DNA of 64,000 bases from Chionoecetes opilio (Eukaryota; Arthropoda; Malacostraca; Decapoda; Majidae). The DNA is taken from positions 1-64,000 of the forward strand of contig JACEEZ010003474.1 in NCBI GenBank assembly GCA_016584305.1, read 5' to 3'. Under the pieces are notes generated by a model. It made no database searches and was not told where the DNA came from. It was given only the letters and a program-made list of their open reading frames with translations. Shown here one piece after another: positions 36,764 through 46,064 of the stretch; the stretch's first letter is position 1, and every line of letters starts with the position of its first letter. The position numbers and the translations under genes were made by a program.

Positions 36764-37351
36764 TCCTATTATAATTATTATTATTATTATTATTATTATT
36801 AGTAGTAGTAGTAGTAGTAGTAGTAGTATACTAGTTACTAGTTAGGCTAGTTACTACCTAGTCTTTCCTTTACGTATATCTGGAAAATATAATAAATATT
36901 TTGTTTTAAAATATTATTATACTTGTTATGAGATGAAGGCTACCCTACAATAAGAAAACACTATATAGTGAAACATTTTGTAATATAATTTAGTCATAGT
37001 TGTGGTGCTGCGCGACATAATGTACCGTCCTGAGGAGGACTTGCACTCGAGTCGGGGGTGACTCGGCTGAGGACAGGAGTGACTCAGTGAGGAAATGACC
37101 GGTGGTGGTTGAGTGAGGTCCGCCGAGCCCCAGCCAGCTTCACTGGCAACTCTCGTGCCGTCACGAGTTATTGGCCAATCAAATGGCAAAAACTCTCTAC
37201 GCTGCCACTGTTCAGTGTTTACTCAAATTACTATGTGAAATATCTGTGGAATCGTTTCCGAGGAATCGATTCCGTTGAGTGGAATCGATTCCACTGCCTC
37301 TGTGGTGGAATCGTCGGAATCGATTCCGGAATCGATTCGCGCCCACCCCTA
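34952..37351. mobile_element. hAT unit D, non-coding half with outer terminus
   Basis: Reverse complement of 22576-25053: AT-rich tail to about 35640, microsatellites at 35680-35910, 36265-36430 and 36705-36830, foldback modules between them, TTGGCCAATC at 37171, ATCGATTCC palindromes, and the outer end CGCCCACCCCTA at 37351. The flank GGTTGGGGGG is unrelated to the internal junctions. No partner terminus is visible, so no target duplication can be assigned. Confidence 0.9.
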
Positions 37352-37394
37352 GGTTGGGGGGGTTCTCGACACTTCGGTCATCATTATGTGAGGA

Positions 37395-37595
37395 TCGTCA
37401 GGTTCACACGTCTATGGACTCAGAAGAAATCCAAAGAATTTTCCCTAGATCTAGGGAATTTTTACAACACCCCTAACTCAAAAACTATGTGGTTGCGGCA
37501 CATATTTTGTACCCCAGCCAAATATCCCGCATTTCCCCAGGTCCCCAAGCTTGTTTTGTGGGAGAGGGGGAGTATGGGCAAACACTAGAATAATA
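37395..37595 (+). repeat. MITE-like repeat, copy 1
   Basis: Matches 44190-44390 in direct orientation: GAAATCCAA, CTAGATCT.GGGAATTTTTA, GCTATGTGGTTGCG/ACTATGTGGTTGCG, CAGCCAAATATCC, CCCCAAGCTTGTTTTG and GAGTATGGGCAAACACTAGA. 37596-38300 beyond holds only short GGTTAGGTT runs and AT-rich DNA. Confidence 0.8.
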
Positions 37596-38300
37596 CCACA
37601 ATGTCTGCAAGTAACGGTTAGGTTCAGTTACCGATAGGTTAGGTTACCGTAAGGTTAGGTTATGTATGCATAAACACACGTAAAAGCTGATTTCACATCT
37701 ATATAGGGTTATGTAATATCAAGAACTGGAACTGTCGTATAATATAGGAACACGCTATGACGTGAAAATTGCAACACTCGTTGACAGCAACGAGAAATCC
37801 GGTAGACGAGAGTACCATAAACCGCCATTCATAGTATTCAACTTTGAACTTGCATTGAATATTTTTACAAAACACTAGAAAATACAATCTTCTGAAATTC
37901 AATGTTACTTCATCATTATTTCTCAACTTATGCACACTAGATGCATCATCATACACGTTAAATTGTTGGAAAAAGCTTTAAAAAAAACCTTGTTCCCCAC
38001 CTCAAAGATATACTAAGCAATTCCAGGAATTGTCTCTTCAATCCCCCAGGTTCTAGTTACTTCTATCGTCACTAATATAAATACTCTTACCCCTGAAAAA
38101 AAAAAATAATGAAAATTATATAAAAATAAACCAATTATTCCATAAATAATAATTTTTTTTAAATTTTAGTTGCAATCATTACTCATAATCTCCTTTTTCT
38201 CTGTACCTATGAGTATTTTTGTACACCAGCCTTTGTATATATATTTTTATCCGCTGATGACAATATATTTGTGTTCTTATCAAATTTCTTTTATTTACAG

Positions 38301-39542
38301 CAGACGTTCGACAAAAATTCAAGAACCTGCGGACATACTTCCTAGCTTGCCACAACAAACTTAAAAAGGCTCCCAGTGGTTCCGAGGGATGTCCCGGTAA
38401 AGAGTGGCCGCTGTTCGACAGTGCCACATTCCTGATTGATTCATTGGTTGAGCAAATACGAACACAACCCAGCTTTTACTTGCCTACTTCACTGACGGTT
38501 AGTTTTCAACTTTTTTTATGTAGGATAAATTGAATGTTGTGTTATTATTTTTATGATGCATTGCCTCCAACTGAGTCACTACAAGTATAGTTTTGATTGG
38601 ACTAGATTAAGATAAATAATGGTACCCTAAATTTTTAAAGGGGTGGCCGTAATCGATCTGCCCAACGAGCCCAACTAGTTAGGCATCCTCACTTCGGAGT
38701 TGATTGATAATTATCAATCAACTCAGAAGTGAGTATCTATTATAATAGATACTTATTAGGGAAACCTGGGAAAGATAAACATATTTTAAACCCTAAATGA
38801 TGCAGTCAGCCAAAAGCTCAAAAACCAAAGTGATGAAGATGAGCACAGCAGTCAAGCACATCCTATTTTTTGTGTGCCTCCAACTTTACTGTTTTTTGTT
38901 AACTTTTGTGTTTTTCTTTCCCAGAATGCGGTAATGTCTTTTGGAGAAGACGGCTGTATCATACAATATGCAGGGGATGCTGAAATGATTAGTTCTGAAG
39001 AAACTGTTGTGCCTGTCCGTCTTCCAATGTCAATGCCCAGCAGTCAATCATCTTCTGGACTTTGCAGCCAGCAGTCTTCTGGGCCTAGCAGTCTCCCATC
39101 CCCTAGTGGCTGCAGTCTCCCATCCCCTAGTGCCTTCAGTCTCCCATCCCCTATTCCCTGCAGTCTCCCATCCCCTAGTGCCTCCAGTGTTTCATCCCCT
39201 AGTGCCTCCAGTGCTTCATCCCCTAGTCCCTGCATTCTTTCTTCTGAACAAACCGCCCAGACAAGTAATACAACCTCAAAAGTCAAACGTAAGGTAAAAA
39301 CAAACACACAGAAAGACGATAGCCCTGTTCATAATGTTTTGCAGAGCATTGACAGTTATTTAAATGCAAAAACAACGACAAGGGAGATTGGTATGTTTGC
39401 TACTCATATGGGGCAGATGACAGCATATGCAGCAGAGATGATGCCATACAATGCTCAACTTAAGTTAATGAGTATAATTTTAGATAATATTAGAATTATA
39501 AATGGTGAAATTGCTGATGGGAAGTATAAAACTCAGGAGTAA
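38301..39542 (+). CDS. MADF-domain protein of a PIF/Harbinger element (partial, two exons)
   Basis: Two exons join in phase. Exon 38301-38497 follows a TTTATTTACAG acceptor and encodes the second half of a MADF (Myb/SANT-like) DNA-binding domain: VRQKFKNLRTYFL, KKAPSGSE and EWPLFDSATFLIDSL. It ends at a GTTAGT donor. Exon 38925-39542 follows TTTCTTTCCCAG, continues NAVMSFGEDG, contains a Ser/Pro-rich repeat and a Lys-rich patch, and ends MPYNAQLKLMSIILDNI, a BESS-like helical tail. The stop is TAA at 39540. The exon encoding the first MADF half is not visible. Such proteins are the usual accessory partner of Harbinger transposases, which fits the transposase at 41266-45395. It probably helps recruit the transposase to DNA. 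Confidence 0.75.
39093..39236 (+). repeat. Coding minisatellite, six 24-bp units
   Basis: Inside the MADF gene, six in-frame units encode LPSPSGCS, LPSPSAFS, LPSPIPCS, LPSPSASS, VSSPSASS and ASSPSPCI. The DNA core is CATCCCCTAGT. It makes a flexible Ser/Pro linker between the DNA-binding and C-terminal parts. Confidence 0.95.
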
Positions 39543-39661
39543 CATGATATTTTGTATATTTCATCTTTGTCCTTAATCTATTTTCAAGTAAACATCAACC
39601 TAATTCACTTTATACAGCATGCATCTAGTAGGAGATTAATTAAGCTAGTGAAAGGTATTTA

Positions 39662-39902
39662 GGCCCGTACCGAGTCATGATGAAGGGCGAGCGACAACCT
39701 TCGTCGACTGAGGAAGGGTACCATAAAAGGGATATTCGGAACGAAGAGCAGCGATGAATGTCTGCACGAAAACACAGGTACCCCCGTGTCTTCGTGCCGA
39801 TCTTCGCCGCTGCTCTTCGTTCCAAATAATATCCCTTATATGGTACCCTTCCTCAGTCGACGAAGGTTGTCGCTCGCCCTTCATCATGACTCAGTAGGGG
39901 CA
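39662..39902. mobile_element. PIF/Harbinger-like hairpin MITE
   Basis: A 241-bp foldback with ends GGCCCGTACCGAGTCATGATG and, in reverse complement, TGCCCCTACTGAGTCATGATG. The arms are nearly identical for about 95 bases. It is flanked by TTA at 39659-39661 and 39903-39905, the 3-base duplication typical of PIF/Harbinger. It lies 120 bases after the MADF stop codon. Confidence 0.75.
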
Positions 39903-40142
39903 TTAGTGTTCTGTTTAGTTCTATTCTATTCTATATTATTTTTAAGTAATCGTCCAGACCATTTCATCATTCCTGATTTAATGCAGTCAAAATATAGCCA
40001 TGCTCGAGTATATCAACAATATGTTGTCACTTTTTGAATCCAGTCACCCGTTTTTAAATGATCCGCATTAAAAATCTGTAAATTCCACGAGCTCTCAAAA
40101 CACAACGTGCGATCAGCAGACGACGCACCACGGCTCAGCGGT

Positions 40143-40651
40143 GTCACACGAGTAAGCCTCCCAGCCCTGCCTGATACAGATGCACGGAGACACGGAGAAA
40201 AATGTAGTACTTGGGGAATTTTGGGTGTTTCTGATATAATTTTTTTGCGATATGGCATATACTTGCACCCTTCATTGGTACAGCAAGAAAGCTGTGCCTT
40301 GGCAGAGAGCTTAGCACCCATTTCCTACCTATTTGACCATGATAATGTCTGTGCAGCGCCTGGCAGTGGCGGGTGAGAGGAGCGCGGTGTGTAGCACATT
40401 GTCTAGCCGCGCTCCTCTCACCCGCCACTGCCAGGCTCTGCACAGACATTATCATGGTCAAATAGGTCAGAAATGGGTGCTAAGCTCTCTGCAAAGGCAC
40501 AGCTTTCTTGCTGTATCCATGAAGGATGCAAGTATATGCCACATCGCAAAAAAAAAATATCAGAAACACCCAAAATTCCCCAAGTACTACATTTTTCTCC
40601 GAGTCTCCGTGTATTTCTATAGGGCCGGGCTGGGAGGCTCACTCGTGTGAC
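40143..40651. repeat. Long hairpin (~250-bp arms)
   Basis: Arms meet near 40400. Both contain GTCACACGAGT, GGCTGG, a GGAGA..GGAGAAAAATGTAGTACTT block, CACAGCTTTCTTGCTGTA-type sequence and GAGAGGAGCGCGG in mirrored order. No target duplication was found. Mirrored ORFs on the two strands are products of the hairpin. Confidence 0.85.
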
Positions 40652-41060
40652 GTCGCCAGCAAGTTTCCCGCCACGGCTGGAATAGGGCTGTTGTTTTTCC
40701 GGCGCTTTTTACAAAAGTCATGTTTTTAGGGAAATAAGGCGTGGAAATGATTTTTTTTTTGTGGATTAGGTATTTTCAATGAACATTCAACATAATTATG
40801 CAAAGAAAAAATGGGTCGGGACGATTACTTTAATAATATTATTCTATGTTCTATTCTATTCTTTTTTTAATTCTATGTACGTACAGCAAAGAATTAGTGA
40901 GCCAAAATGTTTTTTTTTTCTGGGAGAGGGGGATTATAAATTTAGCCTAAATTTCAGTATAAATATATTTCTTTCCAACTCAATAATATTGCTTCTTATT
41001 ATTAGTCTAATCATTATTATCTAAATTATTTTAAGAGAGCGTGCAAAAACTCTGGTTTCT

Positions 41061-41272
41061 GTGGCATCTGCTAATGAACACTTATGCACATCTGCTATGG
41101 ACACACATCTAATGCACATCTGCTATAGACACTGCAGCATCTGCTAAAGAACACAGCTATGGACACACATTGAATACATATCTGCTATAGACACTGCAGG
41201 ATCTGCTAATGAACACTGCTATGGACACACATCTAATGCACATCTGCTATAGACACTGGCATCTACTAATGC
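41061..41272. repeat. Tandem repeat of ~70-bp units
   Basis: About three units share GCATCTGCTAA.GAACAC, GCTATGGACACACAT, GCACATCTGCTATAGACACTG, with small length changes. The array abuts, and slightly overlaps, the 3' end of the Harbinger transposase gene. Confidence 0.85.
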
Positions 41273-42201
41273 ATGGTTGCCATATAAGCCTGCCAGTGCA
41301 CTTGTCCTTCATTGTTAAAATAATCTTTGAATTTTTCCCTGACATTCTTTGCATTGTTCGTGTGGCCCCTAGCAACAGCCTGAAGCATTTCTACAGCACC
41401 ATGTTGATATTGGTGCATTTGACCTGTCTGCAGCTTGCCATTATCGATGTCCTCCATGTCCAAAAAACCAGGTGGTGTGTATGTATGCCTCGAAGTTTCT
41501 CGCAACATGTTATGTAAAGACACAGCAGCCAGTGTAATATCTCTTACATTTTCAGGTGATGTTTTTTTGGGCTGCTTAAAAAATCTGAAACCTGGCAGCT
41601 AGAATACCGAAAGCATTTTCACTTGTTCTTCGAGCACGGGAGAGGCGATAGTTAAAGATGCGTCTCTCAGCTGTTTGGTCTCTTCCTGGATATGACTTCA
41701 TTAGATACTCTTTTAGAGGGAAAGCATCATCCCCAACAAACACATATGGACACTGTTTTTCTGAAAAAGGTAGTTTTTCTGGCTGGGGAATATTTAGCAT
41801 ACCACCTTCCACTGCCTGCTTTAGGGTACACCTATCCCAAACTCCACCATCACTGGCTCTTCCACATGCACCAACATCAACATATATAAACTTACAATCA
41901 GCATCTACTAGTGCCATCAAGATCATGCTAAAGTGACCCTTGTAGTCATAGTAGTTTGACCATGAGTTTGGTGGCTTGCTGATTGAAATCCTTTTCCCAT
42001 CAAGTGCTCCTATACACATTGGAAAGTTCCACTGAGAAAAGAATGCACTCGCTATGGCACACCACTCTTCTGTAGTTTCTGGTAGCTTTAAATGTTTTTC
42101 ATGCAAGACTGTATATATTGCCCTGCAGACTGTGGGGATGATGCTTGAAATCAGGTTGTGGCTGATTCGGAACTGGCAGGACAGGGACCTGTATGACTCT
42201 C

Positions 42202-43167
42202 CTGAAAGAAAAAGAAAGATAATTTAATGGTATAATTTCTTTGTTTGGCACTAAACAACTAACAATTTAACATACACTATCGGGTAGATCTTTTCATTCT
42301 GCGTACTTTTAATCCTAATCACACAATTGAATAATATCTGTGATATACATTTAACCAAAAATGTACCGTTATTTCGGCCAGATACGGTTTTTTTATATTA
42401 GGTTAGACGTGGAGTATGATTTTCTAACATGATTTCAGTGTGAAAAAATCATTATCAATACTACAGCAGTGCAAAGCGGGTCGGGTCCCCTGCACCTGAA
42501 CACAAACATTGAGTTTCGCTAAAAAAGGAAATGCCAGAATGATTAAAATCTAAACATCAACACTATTCAGGAAAACAAAGTTTTGACCTGATCAATATCA
42601 ATGTTTCCTAATAACGTAAATTTTACAATTTCATTGTACATGATGACTTTTCCGCTTGAAGAGGATGGCCTTGTTAGGTTGACCTCCAAAATTCCCAAAA
42701 GTGATGGAACCCAACAGTCCTAAAGTCGATAAAAAAATTGGGTAAATGTTCAGTAAGATGCCAATATTGTTTGTAGGTATTATTTCAGAATTACACCCGT
42801 CTGACTGCGAAGGACGAAAGTTATGTGTTATTATGATGTGCCATCTGCACATACAGGACACCCTCCCGCTAGTTCACTAACCTAACCTGAACATTGCTTA
42901 TGTACCTAATTGCGGGTGCAGCACCCCCCCGGACCCACCGTATGTTGTTATTAATTTCCGACGGCTGATGTAGGAGCAAGAAATATTGCAAATGGTCAGA
43001 TCTACAAATTGTGGACTGTTATAATTATGTGCCTTGTATCATATTCAACCTTATATCTATTATTATATCAATACGTTATTTATGGCATATTAGTGACAAT
43101 AGGAGTATTGTTATTGATAAATATAGGGTGGACAATAATGCATTGCCGCCATATTAGCCTTTCAACG
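42202..43167. other. Intronic DNA without further features
   Basis: First part of the Harbinger intron as read on the plus strand. It contains GCTAGTTCACTAACCTAACC near 42870, also seen near 8770 and 9445, followed by a CACCCCCCCGGACCC tract at 42922-42936 like the one in the 8757 and 9435 repeats. No gene seen. Confidence 0.55.
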
Positions 43168-43716
43168 ATATGATAAAAGAGTGAGGCGTTAACCCCTCAG
43201 TGTGTGTGTCTGACCTAAAGAGCGAACGCGCAGTTCTCGTCCACTATAACGGCGCCAGCCAAGTATTGCCGCAGCCACGGGTACGGCGCGTGCCACAGTG
43301 GTCCATAGAAGCTAATCTCGGGCAAGCAGGACTCGAACCTAGGATCAGCGCATCAAAGTATACCCTGGGTACGTCTCTGTAGTATTCAGTGGGAGACACT
43401 TAGCGAATATTATATTCTCCCAAAAATAAATGACATTTGAGCTGGATGTCGGTAAATGGAATATTTTGACGTGTTTTCGCTCAGTGTCTCCCGCTGAATA
43501 CTACAGAGACGTACCAGGGTATACCTTGATGCGTGATCCTAGGTTCGAGTCCCGCGTGCCCGAGATTAGCTTCTAGGGGACCACTGTGGCACGCGCCGTA
43601 CCCGTGGCTGCGGCAATACTTGGCTGGCGCCGTTATAGTGGACGAGAAACTGCGCGTTCGCTCTTTAGGTCAGACACATACACTGGGGGGTTAACGCCTC
43701 ACTCTTGTATCATATT
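43168..43716. repeat. Foldback element with tRNA-like B-box in both arms
   Basis: Arms of about 250 bases with mirrored AGAGTGAGGCGTTAAC at the outer ends and CTACAGAGACGTAC near the loop. Each arm contains a GATCCTAGGTTCGAGTCC block, a good Pol III B-box (GGTTCGAGTCC). An A-box-like CGCTCAGTG lies about 64 bases upstream of it in the right arm, too far for a normal tRNA. A SINE-like origin followed by inverted duplication is possible. No tRNA fold is clear. Confidence 0.7.
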
Positions 43717-43944
43717 CAGGACGGGCCGGAAGGGGCGGGCCATATACCACTACACCTGTTTAAAAAAAAATAGATTTCTGACAAAAGAAGTGCCAGAATC
43801 ATTCAAAACACATCATAAACTTATTCATGAAAACTTTTCACCTCGAAATCGGTGAATGCCCACTTCCGAGATGTTACCACCAAACAAATCCTAAAAATAA
43901 CCTAAACCTACTAACCTAACATAGTTTTTATTATATAACAAGTT

Positions 43945-44390
43945 TCCCTTCCCCCAAACAAGCTTAGGGACCTGTAGGGATGCGGGATATTCGGATGGGG
44001 ACCAAATAATACACCGGAAGCACGAATTTTAGGAGTTATGTATGGTTAACCAAATTCCTAGATCTAGGGTAATTTCCCTATATCTAGGAGAATTTGCCTA
44101 ACCAAATTTAACCTAACATTCAAGCCCGGGAAAGGGGGGGATAACATAACCAAATTTAACCTAACATAGCCGGAGTCGACCCCCAGACAATCTAACCACA
44201 CGTCTCTGGACTGAAAAGAAATCCAATCGATTTTACCTAGATCTGGGGAATTTTTAGATCAACCCTAACTCAAAAGCTATGTGGTTGCGACGCATATTTT
44301 GTACTCCAGCCAAATATCCTGCATTTCTGCAGGTCCCCAAGCTTGTTTTGGGGGAGAGGGGGAGTATGGGCAAACACTAGACTAATAACT
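43945..44390. repeat. MITE-like foldback, copy 2
   Basis: Left part (about 43950-44090) is inverted relative to the right part (44190-44390), sharing CCCCAAGCTTG, GGATATT..GG and CCTAGATCT.GGGTAATTT blocks. The right part is the direct match to 37395-37595. It lies inside the Harbinger intron. Confidence 0.7.
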
Positions 44391-44574
44391 ATAAAGATAA
44401 CTGCTATATTTTTGGTTTACGCAGGTGAATAACTACTGTACATTTTACTGAGCCGAAAATGATAGAGAAAAAGTAAGCTGGAAGGCATGTGGAGCCAGCA
44501 AATTTTTGCGGATTATTAACCCTAAAAATAGTATTTCACTATAACTCACAGGATGCACATTTACCAAAAAATCT

Positions 44575-45096
44575 GGTAATAATGGACGAGGACTTCAAGG
44601 TCATTTTCAGAGACACAGACAACATTTTCCTGGCCAAAAATAGGTGCTTTTTCGATTGGAGATAGTTTTATTTTTCGGAAACCAATAGTTAGAAGATAAA
44701 AAAAATGCATCACCGAATTTTAAGGTCCCCGTTTCTATTATAAACACTATTTCCATCAGATAAGACACTAAAACTTGGCAGGCCAAAATAGTCATGGTCA
44801 AGATAACAGATAACAGGGAAGTGATTGAGTAAAACAAAGTATACCAAACCTAACCTTATAGGTTTTCATTAGACAGAGCCTAACCTTAACCTTAACCACA
44901 AAGTATACCAAACCTTATGAGTCTTAATGAAACCTAACCTAACCTAACCTTAACCACAAAGTATACCTAACCTTATGAGTCTTAATGAAACCTAACCTAA
45001 CCTTACCCACAAAGTTTACCTAACCACCTATTTTTGGCCAGGAAAAATGTGTCAGTGTCTCTGAAAATGACCGCGAAGTCCTCGTCCATTATTACC
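44575..45096. mobile_element. MITE with ~70-bp inverted ends and 8-bp target duplication
   Basis: Both ends read GGTAATAATGGACGAGGACTT inward and stay similar for about 72 bases, to CTGGCCAAAAATAGG. AAAAATCT flanks it at 44567-44574 and 45097-45104, an 8-base duplication pointing to hAT-like movement. The core carries several CTAACCTAACCTTA stretches. It sits in the Harbinger intron, 26 bases from the exon 1 donor at 45122. Confidence 0.85.
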
Positions 45097-45747
45097 AAAA
45101 ATCTATCCAAAGTAGTACATACCTGTTGCTAAATATCGTAGGGTCAAAGTAAGACGTTCTGCAGGAGAAACAGCTTGGCGCATGTTTGTGTCTTGCTTCT
45201 TGATAAGAGGGGTGACGAGGGCCAAAAGATCTTGGAAACTGCTGCTGGTCCAATCGAGTCCACTGCCTGAGAGTGTCTGGGTCCTCTTCCCGGAGCTCCC
45301 TCAGCAATCTGAAAGCCACACTCTCTTCTCTCCTTCTCAGAAGCCACTGCCGGCTCCAAAGGGCGCTTCTTCTTTCTGTTTTTCTTGTCCAGCATGTAAC
45401 TTAGGGTAGCCCCTGCTACACATAATGCGAGGTCTTTGTTCATGTTCCAGAGGGTCACGCTCACAAGCAGTAGAGCTCGTGTGACACAAGCCGCGTCGTG
45501 TTGCCTTTGTAGTTTGTTATTGCTAGCTGTAGCCCAGCGGCATAGTAAAAAAATACGAAACCAATTGTTCAAATTTTTCTAAAAGCACCAAATTTGGCAC
45601 ACATGTAGATTCATACATTCTGAACAATTTGGATATGGAGGCATTCAAGATTCTCCCCGTAGCACATTTGGCGGCCATTTTTTGAAAATGGCCGCTATTT
45701 ACCATTAGCGTCATTGAATATGTACCATAATTTGTCTTTTTGTGGAT

Positions 45748-45782
45748 GCTAGAGGTGATAAGTGTGCTAGAGGTGATAAGTA
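45748..45782 (+). repeat. Short tandem duplication GCTAGAGGTGATAAGT
   Basis: GCTAGAGGTGATAAGTG occurs twice in a row within the left terminal repeat of the 45529-51683 unit. Confidence 0.9.
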
Positions 45783-46064
45783 GTGTACAATTACACATAC
45801 TTTTGTGCTTACCAAATAAAATGGCTACCATTTTACAAGAAAAATGAATTTTACTTTGCAGCGGCAGCGCTGGTGGCAGTGACGGCGGCTGCAGTAATAG
45901 TATAGTGTTGATAGTCATGGTACTTGTAGTAGTAGCTTGTGGTAACATGGTGGTGTTTTGTGTCTTTGCAGGTGAGGCTTTGATAACCATTCAACTGGTG
46001 GTGGATGACAGCAGCAGCAGCAGCACCACCTGACATCAGAGACGCGTTGTTCCAGACTGCAGCC

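Larger units (their letters stand above)
41266..45395 (-). pseudogene. PIF/Harbinger DDE transposase (HARBI1-like), two exons, three frameshifts
   Basis: Exon 1 is 45395-45123 and exon 2 is 42201-41266, with a 2.9-kb intron. The donor GTATGT and acceptor TTTCTTTCAG join in phase to give TLRYLATGESYRSLSCQFRI, the conserved N-terminal HTH region. Start ATG at 45395 gives MLDKKNRKKKR. Exon 2 has the DDE_4-type core: GALDGKRI (first Asp), FVGDDAFPL (second Asp), SENAFGILAARF (Glu). The C-terminus NVREKFKDYFNNEG ends at 41266. Single-base indels in homopolymers break the frame near 45362, 45235 and 41580. Each reads through when one base is dropped or added. The protein would cut and paste a Harbinger element together with the MADF partner upstream. 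The intron carries two nested foldbacks and a MITE. Confidence 0.85.
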
